From assembly GCF_003121405.1 (NCBI RefSeq), contig NZ_QBUY01000056.1, positions 1-51,584 on the forward strand: a stretch of 51,584 nt of DNA, given 5' to 3'. Shown here in pieces: positions 1-8,887 of this stretch. A model generated the notes under the pieces. The model did no database searches, was not told the DNA's origin, and saw nothing but the letters and a program-made list of their open reading frames with translations. The position numbers were made by a program, and so were the translations under genes. Position 1 is the first letter of the stretch, and each line of letters begins with the position of its first letter. Source of the stretch: Paraburkholderia sp. C35 (GTDB lineage: Bacteria > Pseudomonadota > Gammaproteobacteria > Burkholderiales > Burkholderiaceae).

Positions 1-105
1 TCTTTTGCCTACTTTTCTTTGCCGCGGCAAAGAAAAGTAGGTGCTGCCCCGCACAGGGGCGACGCCTGAAGTACTAACACCGAATCGCGGATGCCAGCGA
101 AAGCG
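1..105 (+). repeat. Dispersed hairpin repeat element, left copy
   Basis: A 17-bp perfect inverted repeat (8-24 with 25-41, arms beginning CCTACTTTTCTTTGC) is followed by a second small hairpin, GCCCC-GCACA-GGGGC at 46-60, and a tail containing GCGGATGCCAGCGAAA at 87-102. The reverse complement of 51451-51584 shows the same order of parts with few mismatches. This makes it a copy of a REP-like intergenic element. It may act as a transcription terminator or mRNA end for a gene to the left of the window; that role is inferred. Confidence 0.8.
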
Positions 106-133
106 CCAGACAAAACCAGCAACAGCAACAGCA

Positions 134-174
134 AAAACCAAAACCAAAACCAAAACCAAAACCAAAACCAAACC
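134..174 (+). repeat. Hexanucleotide tandem repeat (AAAACC)n in a 5' leader
   Basis: About six consecutive AAAACC units, preceded by a short run of AACAGC units, lie directly before the ATG at 178. If translated from the ATG at 91 they would encode Asn-Gln repeats. They more likely form an unstructured CA-rich leader, because no Shine-Dalgarno sequence is visible before 178. The unit is a multiple of three, so slippage would change leader length and not reading frame. Confidence 0.75.
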
Positions 175-177
175 TAT

Positions 178-1473
178 ATGCCAGAAAAGCTCTCAAACCA
201 ACCTCACACAACGTCGTGGTACGCGGCAACCACCAACGACACAACGCACCATCCACAGCTAGATGAAGACCTCTCCGTGGATGTCTGCGTAGTGGGCGCG
301 GGCCTGACCGGCATATCAACAGCCCTGAACCTTGCCGAACGCGGCCACTCAGTGGCAGTACTCGAAGCATCAAAAACCGGCTGGGCAGCCAGCGGCCGCA
401 ACGGCGGCCAGTTGATCGGCGGCTTCGCCTGCGACATCGACACATTCGGCAAGTACATGCCCGAATCCGACGTGCAACGCATGTGGCAAATGGGCCTGGA
501 AACACTGGACATCGTTAAAGACCGCGTAGCAAAGCACAAGATCGACTGCGACCTGACACTAGGTTACCTCACAGCCGCGAACAAACCGGCTCACGTAGAC
601 GCCCTACGCACCTGGCGCGACGACGCAAAAAACCGCTTCAGATACGACCGTTTCCGCTACATCGAGCGTGCGCATATGGACCAGTATGTCCAATCGTCCC
701 GCTACCTCGGCGGACTGTTCGACCCCGATAGCGGTCACCTGCATCCACTAAACTACACACTGGGACTCGCCCGCGCAGCAGTAGAAAACGGCGCACGCAT
801 CTACGAAAACACCTGCGTAACGGGGTTAAAAACCGAAAACGGCGTGCACACAGTCACCACAGCACGCGGCACAGTACGCGCAAAATATGTCGTACTGGCC
901 TGCAATACCTGGCTCGGCGGCCTCGCACCGCAAGTGTCGAAGAAGATCATGCCCGTCGGCACCTACGTGATCGCCACCGAACCGCTCGATGCCGCCCGCG
1001 CCGCCGCGCTGATGCCAGCACGCGCAGCCGTGTGCGACAGCCGCTTCGTGCTCGACTACTTCCGCCCCGCTCCCGACAATCGCCTGCTATGGGGCGGCAA
1101 GGTCAGCTATTCGACCTTCGCCCCCCGCAATCTCGCTGAAGCCATGCGCCGCGACATGCTGAGAACATTCCCGCAACTCGGCGACGTCAAGGTCGATTAC
1201 GCATGGGGTGGCTTCGTCGACATCACGATGAACCGCGCGCCGCATTTCGGCCGCATTGCACCGACGATCTATTTCGCGCAAGGCTTCTCCGGGCATGGCG
1301 TCAACACGACAGGGCTCGCGGGCAAGCTGATCGCCGAAGCCATCGACGGTCAGGCGTCACGCTTCGATCTGTTCGGTAAAATCCGCCATCGCGACTTTCC
1401 CGGCGGCGCGTTGATGCGCACGCCCGCACTCGTGCTTGCAATGGCCTGGTATCGAATGAAGGACTGGCTCTGA
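178..1473 (+). CDS. PuuB-like FAD-dependent amine oxidase (paralogue 1)
   Basis: This is a 431-residue DAO-family flavoprotein resembling gamma-glutamylputrescine oxidase (PuuB), which oxidises amines in the cytoplasm. An N-terminal SxYAAT-like segment is followed by the dinucleotide-binding GAGLTG (about residues 40-45), the family motif ASGRNGGQ (about 73-80), and a C-terminal FSGHGVN segment that closes over FAD. I chose the ATG at 178. The ATG at 91 lies inside the repeat element's tail and would add only low-complexity Asn-Gln residues. The stop overlaps the next start by one base, so the two are coupled. Codons in roughly the first 720 bases favour A-ending forms more than the rest does. 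The substrate cannot be read from sequence. Confidence 0.85.
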   Translation: MPEKLSNQPHTTSWYAATTNDTTHHPQLDEDLSVDVCVVGAGLTGISTALNLAERGHSVAVLEASKTGWAASGRNGGQLIGGFACDIDTFGKYMPESDVQRMWQMGLETLDIVKDRVAKHKIDCDLTLGYLTAANKPAHVDALRTWRDDAKNRFRYDRFRYIERAHMDQYVQSSRYLGGLFDPDSGHLHPLNYTLGLARAAVENGARIYENTCVTGLKTENGVHTVTTARGTVRAKYVVLACNTWLGGLAPQVSKKIMPVGTYVIATEPLDAARAAALMPARAAVCDSRFVLDYFRPAPDNRLLWGGKVSYSTFAPRNLAEAMRRDMLRTFPQLGDVKVDYAWGGFVDITMNRAPHFGRIAPTIYFAQGFSGHGVNTTGLAGKLIAEAIDGQASRFDLFGKIRHRDFPGGALMRTPALVLAMAWYRMKDWL

Positions 1474-2774
1474 TGACAACTCTCGACCGTCGTGCGGACG
1501 CGCTGATCCGCAACTCGTATTACGAAGCCACCGTGGCGCGTCCGCTCGTCGACGATCCCATGCTCGAAGGCTCGCTTGATGCCGACGTATGCGTGATCGG
1601 CGCAGGCTTCTCCGGGCTGTCGGTGGCGCTCGAATGCCGCGCGCGCGGACTCTCCGTTGTCGTGCTCGATGCACACCGTCCCGGCTGGGGTGCGTCGGGG
1701 CGTAATGGCGGCCAGATGCTCGCCGGGTTTGCGAAAGACGAGATCATCGAGAAGCAGCTCGGTCTGGAAGGCGCACGCGCAGCGTGGGCCATGTCGGTGG
1801 ATGCCGTCAAGCTGGTGCGGGAAAGAATCGAACGCTATGGCATTGAATGCGACTTCACGCCGAGCTTCATGACGGTTGCGACCAAAGCGAAACGCGTCCC
1901 CGATCTGCGCGCGTGGATGGATGCCGTGACGAAGCGCTGGGGCTATCCGCATCTGTCATGGGTCGATTCCGCCGACATGCGCGCGCGCATCGCGTCGGAC
2001 CGTTATCTGGCCGGCGTCTACGATGCGTTGTCGGGCCATCTGCATCCCCTCAAGTACTGCCTCGGTCTTGCCGAAGCCGCGCGGCGCGAAGGCGCACAAC
2101 TGTTTGCCCATTCGCCCGTGCTGGAAGTCGTGCGCGGCGCGCAGCCCGTAGTGCGTACGGCAACGGGTGAAGTGCGCTGCCGCTTCGTCGCCGCATGCGG
2201 CAACGCGACGATCGGCAATGTATTGCCCGCCCCGATCGCTGCACGCATCGCACCGATCGCGTCGTATATCGTCGCGACGGAATCGCTCGGCAAGTCGCGC
2301 GCCGATGCATTGATCAAAGACCGCCCCGCGATCTGCGACAACAACTTCTTCCTCGATTACTTCCGTGTGTCGGCGGATCATCGCGTGCTGTTCGGTGGCC
2401 GCGCGAGTTCGACGGGGGCCTCGCCCGCCCAGCTCACCAGTGACATCCGCGCGCGCATGCTCGCGGTTTTTCCACAACTCGCAGATACGAAAATCGAGTA
2501 CGCGTGGGGCGGTTTCGTCGACATCACGCGCAATCGCGCGCCCGATTTCGGTGCGATCGATCCGAACTACTTCTACGTACAAGGGTTCTCGGGTCACGGC
2601 GTGGCATTGACGGGTATCGCTGGACGCATCATTGCAAAGGCAATCAGTGGCGACACGGCGGCGCTGGATCTGTTCGCGCGCATCAGACACGCGCGTTTCC
2701 CGGGCGGCCCGGCGCTGCGCGGGCCTGCGCTCGAACTGGGCATGCTCTACCACCGTATTCGCGAACTGTTCTAA
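1473..2774 (+). CDS. PuuB-like FAD-dependent amine oxidase (paralogue 2)
   Basis: A 433-residue paralogue of the upstream gene with the same architecture: an N-terminal SYYEAT segment, FAD-binding GAGFSG (about 43-48), ASGRNGGQ, and a C-terminal FSGHGVALTG segment ending with FPGGPALRGPAL. PuuB-family enzymes oxidise gamma-glutamylputrescine or related N-substituted amines to aldehydes with FAD and oxygen. The ATG shares a base with the preceding stop codon (TGATG), so translation is probably coupled to paralogue 1. Codon use is ordinary high-GC throughout, unlike the 5' part of paralogue 1. No puuA, puuC or puuD homologue is nearby, so placement in the putrescine pathway is unproven. Confidence 0.85.
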   Translation: MTTLDRRADALIRNSYYEATVARPLVDDPMLEGSLDADVCVIGAGFSGLSVALECRARGLSVVVLDAHRPGWGASGRNGGQMLAGFAKDEIIEKQLGLEGARAAWAMSVDAVKLVRERIERYGIECDFTPSFMTVATKAKRVPDLRAWMDAVTKRWGYPHLSWVDSADMRARIASDRYLAGVYDALSGHLHPLKYCLGLAEAARREGAQLFAHSPVLEVVRGAQPVVRTATGEVRCRFVAACGNATIGNVLPAPIAARIAPIASYIVATESLGKSRADALIKDRPAICDNNFFLDYFRVSADHRVLFGGRASSTGASPAQLTSDIRARMLAVFPQLADTKIEYAWGGFVDITRNRAPDFGAIDPNYFYVQGFSGHGVALTGIAGRIIAKAISGDTAALDLFARIRHARFPGGPALRGPALELGMLYHRIRELF

Positions 2775-2906
2775 GCCGCGCTGCAACACGGGTCATACAT
2801 GACAGGAACAGGTCGATAAAGGCAGAATGTGCACCTCGCCATCAATGCGCCACACGCTCGCGTTGAAGGCTAACCGTAACCCCTTATCTGTTACGACGAG
2901 GCGTCG

Positions 2907-3917
2907 ATGACTGCCCTGCTCACTAAAGAAATCGCATCGAAATTTGCTGGCCTCGCGCTTGCTCACCTCACGCTCGAGTATCCGAACAAGCTCACGCATT
3001 CGCTCGCCGGACCGCAGGACGTGCAAGGTCCGCGCGCGCTTCACCCTATCTTTTACGGCAGCTATGACTGGCACTCGTGCGTGCATGGCTACTGGTTGCT
3101 GTTGCATCTGATCGAGCGCTTCCCTGAATTGCCCGAAGCAGCACGTATCGTCGATGTGGTCGACACGCACTTCACGCCGCAAAACGTGGCAGGCGAACGC
3201 GCTTATCTGGACCTCGCGCATAACCGTGGTTTCGAGCGTCCGTATGGCTGGGCGTGGCTGCTTGCACTGTCGGGCCAGGTGACATCGCTGAAGCTGCCGC
3301 AGGCGGAACGCTGGTCGCAGACCATCGAGCCGCTCACGGATGCCTTCGTCGAACGCTTCGAAGAGTTCTTGCCGAAAGCTACCTATCCGCTGCGCGTCGG
3401 CACGCACTTCAACACGGCGTTCGCACTCGCACTCACACTTGATTTCGCGCATCGCACGCAACGCGACACGCTCGCAAAGCTGATCGTCGATACGGCCAGG
3501 CGCTGGTATCTGAACGATGCCGGCTGCCAGGCGTGGGAGCCATCGGGCGACGAGTTTCTGTCGCCCTCGCTGATGGAAGCGGAGTTGCTGCGGCGCGTGT
3601 TGCCGCCCGCGGACTTCGCCGGATGGTTCACGCGCTTCCTGCCGGACCTCGCGCAGCGTCAGCCTGCTACGCTGTTCGTGCCCGCTACCGTCACGGATCG
3701 CACCGACGGCAAGATCGCCCATCTCGACGGGCTGAACCTGAGCCGCGCATGGTGCCAGCGTTCGCTCGCGCGGGCGCTGTCGAATGACGATCCACGTCGC
3801 GCCGTACTGTTCGAAGCCGCTGACACGCATCTGGAAAGCGCCTTGCAGCATGTGGCCGGCGACTACATGGGCGAGCACTGGCTCGCGACCTTCGCCACGC
3901 TCGCGCTCGAAGCGTAA
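2907..3917 (+). CDS. DUF2891 family protein
   Basis: A 336-residue soluble protein recognised as DUF2891 by the HPIFYGSYDWHSCVHGYW block (about residues 47-64), by conserved NRGFERPYGWAW, and by the predicted all-helical, toroid-like pattern with Trp and His in the presumed cleft. The family has no assigned biochemical role that I can state. It has no signal peptide or membrane segment. A GAGG purine run sits upstream of the ATG. It follows the two amine oxidases after 132 bp and ends at a strong bidirectional terminator, so it could be the last gene of that transcript. Confidence 0.85.
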   Translation: MTALLTKEIASKFAGLALAHLTLEYPNKLTHSLAGPQDVQGPRALHPIFYGSYDWHSCVHGYWLLLHLIERFPELPEAARIVDVVDTHFTPQNVAGERAYLDLAHNRGFERPYGWAWLLALSGQVTSLKLPQAERWSQTIEPLTDAFVERFEEFLPKATYPLRVGTHFNTAFALALTLDFAHRTQRDTLAKLIVDTARRWYLNDAGCQAWEPSGDEFLSPSLMEAELLRRVLPPADFAGWFTRFLPDLAQRQPATLFVPATVTDRTDGKIAHLDGLNLSRAWCQRSLARALSNDDPRRAVLFEAADTHLESALQHVAGDYMGEHWLATFATLALEA

Positions 3918-3950
3918 CGCTTGCATACGGCGAAGCAGCCGCGCAAAACA

Positions 3951-3982
3951 AAAGGCCAGTGTCTGCGAAGACACTGGCCTTT
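3951..3982. terminator. Bidirectional rho-independent terminator
   Basis: A 13-bp perfect stem (AAAGGCCAGTGTC with GACACTGGCCTTT) has a six-base loop, with a T run on the right and an A run on the left. It lies between two convergent genes (DUF2891 and MFS) and can terminate both. Confidence 0.92.
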
Positions 3983-4003
3983 TTTATCGAACCTGCCTGA
4001 ACG

Positions 4004-5452
4004 TCAGCGCGAAATCTCTTCGAGGGCCACGCCGCGTGTGCGCGGACCCATCACGCCGATCACCAGCATCACGACCGCCATCGCGCCCGCGATAAACACG
4101 AACACGCCCGTCGAGCCGAAGTACTTCAGCACGGACGCAATAAAGAATGCCGTGAAGATCGCCGAAAAGCGGCTCCATGAATACACGAAGCCCACTGCGC
4201 GCGCGCGGATACTGGTCGGGAAAAGCTCGGCCTGATATGCGTGAAAACTGTACGACATGATGTTGCTGCCCAGTGTCAGACCCACGCCGAGACAGATGAG
4301 CAACACAGCCGCCGTGGTCTGGCTGAACCACAGCCCGCACACGATGATAAGCGCAGCCATCGCGACGATCACGCTCTTGCGTTCGTAGCGGTCCGCGATG
4401 AACAGGCCGATGATGGGGCCACCGGGCGCCGCGAGCGCGATGATGCTCGAATACGCGAGGCTGGTGGTCACCGTGATGCCCTGCTTGATCAGCAGCGTCG
4501 GCACCCAGTTCGCGAAGCCGTAGAAGCCCACCGTCTGGAAGATGTTGAAGATGGTCAGCATCAGCGTGCGGTTGCGATACGGCGGCACCCACATGTCGCT
4601 TAAGCGCCCGCTCGGTGCAACAGGCACGGACGGCGCAGGCGGCGGCAACGGCTTGCCGTATTCGGCCTCGACCTTCGCTTCGAGTGCACGCATCACGCGG
4701 TCCGCTTCATCGATACGCCCCTGCTGCGCGAGCCAGCGCGGGCTTTCGGGCAGACTGCGGCGAATCCACCAGACGAACAGCGCGCCATGCGCACCGATCA
4801 GCACGACCCAACGCCAGCCGTCGAGGCCGAGCGGCGCACGCGGCACCAGCAGCCACGCAAGAAACGCGACGACGGGCACCGACATGAAGCCGACGGCCTG
4901 CTCGCAGGCGAACGCGCGTCCGCGGATATGCTTCGGGACCAGTTCTGAAATGTACGTGCCGATCGTCACCAGTTCGACGCCAATGCCGAGACCCGCCATG
5001 AAGCGCCAGAAATTGAGGCCCGTGGCCGTCTCCTGAAACGCCATGATGACGTTGGCAACCGTGTACCACAGCAGCGAGTAAGTGAAGATCGCGCGGCGCC
5101 CGAAGCGGTCTGCAAGAAAGCCGCACGCGATCGTGCCGATAAAGAGGCCGAGAAACAGCGTGGCGATGAAGCTCGCGATGCCTGTCGTACCGAACAGCCC
5201 GTGCGTGGTCGACGTGAGGATGCCGCTCTTGACGATGCCGGGTGCGACGTAGCCTGTATAAAGCAGATCGTACAGCTCGAAGAAGAAGCCGAGGCTGAGC
5301 ATCACGACGAGTTTCCAGACGGAACGGGTCGCGGGCAGGCGGTCGAGGCGCGCGCTGATCGCGCCGGGGTCGACGGTGGATCCCGGCGCTGCCGCCGTGC
5401 CGGTTTGCGTGGTCCCAGGCTGCGGGACGGCCGCCTGGTCTTGCGTTGTCAT
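4004..5452 (-). CDS. MFS transporter
   Basis: A 482-residue major facilitator with about 12 membrane helices. The motif GFLADRFGRR lies in the loop between helices 2 and 3, and GRAFACEQAVG follows helix 5 or so. It has a Pro/Ala/Thr/Gln-rich cytoplasmic N-terminus and a charged central loop rich in Ala, Pro and Lys. The helix 1 sequence LGFFFELYDLLYTGY resembles the metabolite:H+ symporter and sugar/aromatic-acid porter branches. The start at 5452 is preceded by AGGAGA at good spacing; an in-frame ATG 57 bases further upstream lacks one. The substrate is unknown. It is transcribed towards the shared terminator. Confidence 0.88.
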   Translation of the reverse strand: MTTQDQAAVPQPGTTQTGTAAAPGSTVDPGAISARLDRLPATRSVWKLVVMLSLGFFFELYDLLYTGYVAPGIVKSGILTSTTHGLFGTTGIASFIATLFLGLFIGTIACGFLADRFGRRAIFTYSLLWYTVANVIMAFQETATGLNFWRFMAGLGIGVELVTIGTYISELVPKHIRGRAFACEQAVGFMSVPVVAFLAWLLVPRAPLGLDGWRWVVLIGAHGALFVWWIRRSLPESPRWLAQQGRIDEADRVMRALEAKVEAEYGKPLPPPAPSVPVAPSGRLSDMWVPPYRNRTLMLTIFNIFQTVGFYGFANWVPTLLIKQGITVTTSLAYSSIIALAAPGGPIIGLFIADRYERKSVIVAMAALIIVCGLWFSQTTAAVLLICLGVGLTLGSNIMSYSFHAYQAELFPTSIRARAVGFVYSWSRFSAIFTAFFIASVLKYFGSTGVFVFIAGAMAVVMLVIGVMGPRTRGVALEEISR

Positions 5453-5522
5453 TGCTCTGTCTCCTGTGTCGATGCGTGCTCTGGCTGCGATACGAGCCAA
5501 GGCACGCATTGTAGCCGTACGC

Positions 5523-7025
5523 TCACACTGCTGACGTCGTCTCCATCACCACGCCTGCATCGGCACGCTGCAACAGGCGCCGGTTACGCGCCGACAGGTT
5601 GATCAGACGCAGGCGCTTGCCGAGCTTCGCATAGCGTTCATGCAGCGCTTCCAGCGCGGCAATCGCCGAGTGATCCGCGCAATGCAGATGGCGGCAATCG
5701 AGCGTGACATGAGTGGGATCGTCATGCGGCTCGAACAGCGCATGAAAATGTGCGGTCGATGCGAAGAACAGCGTGCCGCGCGGCGCGTGCGTCGTTTCGC
5801 CCGATGCGTCTTCCGTTGTTTCGCTGCGGATCTCGCCGGCATGCTGCCACGCGAAACTCAGCGCCGAAATCACGATGCCGCACAGCACGGCTGTTGCGAG
5901 ATCGGTGAACACGGTGATGGCGGTGACGGCGACAATCACCAGCGCGTCGCTGCGCGGCACCTTTTTCAGGGCGCGCAGCGAGTTCCACGAGAAGGTCTGC
6001 TGCGCGACCACGAACATCACGCCCACCAGCGCCGCTAGCGGAATGCGCTCGATCAGCGGCGACAGGAACAGGATAAACAGCAGGATCATCACCCCGCTCG
6101 TCACGCCCGACACCCGCGTGCGTCCGCCCGAACCCAGATTGATCACTGTCTGGCCGATCATCGCGCAACCGCCCAGTGCACCGAACAGGCCCGCGACGAT
6201 ATTGGCCGCGCCGAGCGCGAGGCACTCGCGGTTCGGCTGGCCGCGCGATTGCGTGATGTCGTCGGTGAGATTGAGCGTGAGCAGCGTTTCGAGCAGGCCG
6301 ACCATCGACATCAGCGCGGCATACGGAAACACGATGCGCAGCGTGTCGAGGTCGAACGGCACACGCGGAACGCTGAACGCCGGCAGGCCGCCCGCGATGT
6401 GCGCCATGTCGCCGAGCGTGCGCGTCGGCAGATCGAGCCACTGGCTCAACAGGCCCACGCCGACGATCGCCGCCAACGCGGGCGGCACCGCTTTCGTCAC
6501 GCGCGGCAAGCCGTAAACGATTGCCATGGTCAACGCGACCAGCCCGCACATCAGCCACAGCGCGTGACCCTGCAGCCATACGCCGCCCTGCGGCGACACC
6601 GACTTGAAGTGCTCGAGCTGCGCCATCGCAATGATGATGGCCAGCCCGTTGACGAAGCCGAGCATCACGGGATGCGGCACCATCCGGATCAGCTTGCCCA
6701 GGCGCAGCGCACCGAACAGCATCATCAGCAGGCCGCCCAGCACGACGGTCGCGAACAGATACTGCGCGCCATGCTGCACCACGAGCGCGACGATCACCAC
6801 GGCCATCGATCCTGCCGCGCCCGAAATCATGCCGGGGCGGCCGCCGAATAGCGCCGTGATGGTGCAGATGAAGAACGCGCCATACAGGCCCATCAGCGGA
6901 TTGAGGTGAGCGACGAGCGCGAAGGCGATGCATTCGGGCACGAGTGCAAACGACGACGTGAGCCCGGCGAGCAAGTCGCCGCGCAGCGAAGAAAAACGGG
7001 AAACGGTGGGACTGCGGTCGTGCAT
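5523..7025 (-). CDS. SulP family anion transporter with STAS domain
   Basis: A 500-residue inner-membrane SulP protein (sulfate, bicarbonate or C4-dicarboxylate exchange in this family). The N-terminal half carries the SulP signature region with ALVPECIAFALVAHLNP and GMISGAAGSMAVV. About 10-12 hydrophobic helices follow. The C-terminal 100 residues form a STAS domain with the CADHSAIAALEAL helix that binds regulators in other SulP proteins. I chose MHDRSPTVSRF at 7025, shortly before the transporter domain. An in-frame ATG at 7133 would add 36 residues without homology to the fold. No Shine-Dalgarno is evident for either. No carbonic anhydrase is adjacent to point to bicarbonate. Confidence 0.9.
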   Translation of the reverse strand: MHDRSPTVSRFSSLRGDLLAGLTSSFALVPECIAFALVAHLNPLMGLYGAFFICTITALFGGRPGMISGAAGSMAVVIVALVVQHGAQYLFATVVLGGLLMMLFGALRLGKLIRMVPHPVMLGFVNGLAIIIAMAQLEHFKSVSPQGGVWLQGHALWLMCGLVALTMAIVYGLPRVTKAVPPALAAIVGVGLLSQWLDLPTRTLGDMAHIAGGLPAFSVPRVPFDLDTLRIVFPYAALMSMVGLLETLLTLNLTDDITQSRGQPNRECLALGAANIVAGLFGALGGCAMIGQTVINLGSGGRTRVSGVTSGVMILLFILFLSPLIERIPLAALVGVMFVVAQQTFSWNSLRALKKVPRSDALVIVAVTAITVFTDLATAVLCGIVISALSFAWQHAGEIRSETTEDASGETTHAPRGTLFFASTAHFHALFEPHDDPTHVTLDCRHLHCADHSAIAALEALHERYAKLGKRLRLINLSARNRRLLQRADAGVVMETTSAV

Positions 7026-7250
7026 GGTGATGGGCGAACGGATCGGGAGCGCGGTCCGGCAGCATTCGCACGCGGAAGGCGTGCGGTCGGGACCCGCGAT
7101 GAACAGGATGGATACTTGACGTGCTCGCGGCAAACAGCGACGGGCAGGATCGTCGGCTGCACGCGGCTTGCGCGCAGCGCACGCGATTTTACAGGGTCAG
7201 CGGCTCAGGCGCAGTGAGGCCCGGCGCAAGGCAGGCGATGAGGCGGGCTT

Positions 7251-7520
7251 TTAGCGGTAATCGAAATCGTCTGCGGTAATCAACACCTGCGTAGCGCCCT
7301 TCGCAAGCGCCTTGCGTTCGGCGACGGCAGCAATGCGCTGCTGGCCATTCCCGAATGCCTTGGTGAGATGCGAGACGACTGCCCCACGTTCCAGCCAGAA
7401 ATGCCGTTCGAGCGCATCGCGCGTGATCGCGCAGCCTATCGCGCGCTTCTGCACGATGATGTCGAAAGTCACGGACTGGCCGTTGGTCGAAAGGGCGAAG
7501 TTGCTTACGGACTGTTCCAT
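7251..7520 (-). CDS. DUF1488 family protein (copy 1)
   Basis: An 89-residue small soluble protein with the DUF1488 layout: an N-terminal strand region (SVTFDIIVQKRAIGCAITRDALERHF), then a helix (HLTKAFGNGQQRIAAVAERK), then a C-terminal strand ending VLITADDFDYR. A GAGAGG purine run precedes the ATG at 7520. An in-frame upstream ATG at 7598 was rejected for lack of a ribosome site and of similarity to the second copy at 16334-16603. The function of the family is unknown. Confidence 0.8.
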   Translation of the reverse strand: MEQSVSNFALSTNGQSVTFDIIVQKRAIGCAITRDALERHFWLERGAVVSHLTKAFGNGQQRIAAVAERKALAKGATQVLITADDFDYR

Positions 7521-7992
7521 GTTCAGCCTCTCGTGAACTGCGATCTGCCTGTGTTTCGTGTTGCTTTCATGACCATGCACCGATATTCCCGCAAGCAAAC
7601 TATCTCATTCCGTTCGGCATCGATCAGTTCGGATGAACCCTCGACGCATCCCAATGCAAACGTTTGGCCGCTGTATCTGCGTGGTTTCGCCAACACGCAA
7701 CGATGAAAACGTCCGACATGTTCTCATTTTGAAGGCTCGCGCGCAGTCGACCCACACCTTCAGACCACCACGTTCTGCGTCGGTTTCACACTGCGCTGCA
7801 TGACGCGGGACACCGCGTTTCCATCTGACGAAACCTCGCCGCGCAAGGCGATGCGCGGTTCGCGCCCGCGCATCGTCAAGCATACAACGCAATCGTTTGC
7901 GCCATATGTCACGTTGCGTGCAAAGGAGCAATCCATGCAATCACAGAACCCCGTATGATCGAGGCTCTTAAAAGAACGCATATGAATCACCC
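7521..7992. other. Intergenic region, no gene seen
   Basis: A 472-bp divergent gap between the DUF1488 gene and the EamA exporter. Short open frames here are Arg/Cys-rich, lack ribosome sites and look non-coding. I see no clear promoter box, hairpin or repeat. Confidence 0.5.
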
Positions 7993-8886
7993 ATGAAGCA
8001 TCCGCGCTGGACGGGACTCGTCTATCTGCTCGTCACGGCAACGGGATGGGCGCTCAACTGGCCCGCCATGAAAGTACTGCTGCGCGAATGGCCGCCACTG
8101 TTCTCGCGCGGCGTCGCAGGCGTCACGGCCTCCGTCCTGCTCGGCATCGTCGCGATATGCATGAGAGAGCAACTACGCGTGCCGCGCCAGTACGTTCCGC
8201 GTCTGCTGCTCGCGGCCTGCACGAATGTGTTTGCCTGGATGGGCTTTTCCACGCTGTCGATGAAATGGCTGAGCGTCAGCGAAGGCGCCCTGCTTGTCTA
8301 CACCATGCCGATCTGGGCGATGCTGCTCGCGTGGCCCGTGCTGTCGCGCCGGCCGTCCACCATGGAGTTTCTCGCGCTGCTGCTCGGACTGGCGGGTGTC
8401 GTCGTGCTGCTCGGCGGGCGCGGCGTGGCATTCGATGCCGGCAAGATCGCGGGCATTGCGTTCGCCCTGCTCGCGGCCGTGCTGTTCGCGCTCGGCACCG
8501 TGATCGCGCGCACGCCCATTCCCGTTCCGCCTATCAGCCTCGTCGCGTGGCAGGTCGGCATCGGCTGTGTGCCGATGATCGTCGCGGGGCTGCTGATCGA
8601 GCACCCGACGCTCGCGTCGCTGCATGCGGACGGCTGGGCCGTGCTGATCTACATGACGCTCGTGCCGATGGGCGTGTGCTATCTGGCGTGGTTCGCGACC
8701 TTGCGCCATCTGCCGCCGCAGATCGCATCGATCGGCATGCTGCTGGTTCCGATCATGGGCATCGTCGCGGCCGCGCTCGCACTCGGCGAGCCGCTCGGCT
8801 GGAAAGAGGCCGTCGCCATGGCGCTCACGCTGAGCGGCGTCGCGCTGGCGCTGCGCCGCAAGGCTCCGCAAACAGCAACTGAATGA
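7993..8886 (+). CDS. EamA/DMT superfamily transporter
   Basis: A 297-residue inner-membrane protein of two EamA repeats, about ten hydrophobic helices in all. The first repeat begins YLLVTATGWALNWPAMKVLL and the second begins near residue 150 with GIAFALLAAVLFALGTVIAR. DMT proteins of this type usually export amino acids or other metabolites. A short basic tail (RRKAPQTATE) ends the protein. Its 3' end faces the SRPBCC gene with a one-base gap, so the two convergent transcripts probably overlap. Confidence 0.88.
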   Translation: MKHPRWTGLVYLLVTATGWALNWPAMKVLLREWPPLFSRGVAGVTASVLLGIVAICMREQLRVPRQYVPRLLLAACTNVFAWMGFSTLSMKWLSVSEGALLVYTMPIWAMLLAWPVLSRRPSTMEFLALLLGLAGVVVLLGGRGVAFDAGKIAGIAFALLAAVLFALGTVIARTPIPVPPISLVAWQVGIGCVPMIVAGLLIEHPTLASLHADGWAVLIYMTLVPMGVCYLAWFATLRHLPPQIASIGMLLVPIMGIVAAALALGEPLGWKEAVAMALTLSGVALALRRKAPQTATE

Positions 8887-8887
8887 A

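Noticed and set aside
134..174. Phase-variable reading frame through the hexanucleotide repeat
   Set aside because: Units of six keep the frame, so on/off switching by frameshift is not possible. Only leader-length effects remain plausible.
91..177. N-terminal Asn-Gln-repeat extension of the first amine oxidase
   Set aside because: Its ATG is part of the repeat element tail, and the added residues are only the translated hexanucleotide repeat. Paralogues begin near the ATG at 178.
2793..3974. 393-residue open frame opposite the DUF2891 gene
   Set aside because: It crosses the bidirectional terminator and is antisense to a conserved protein.
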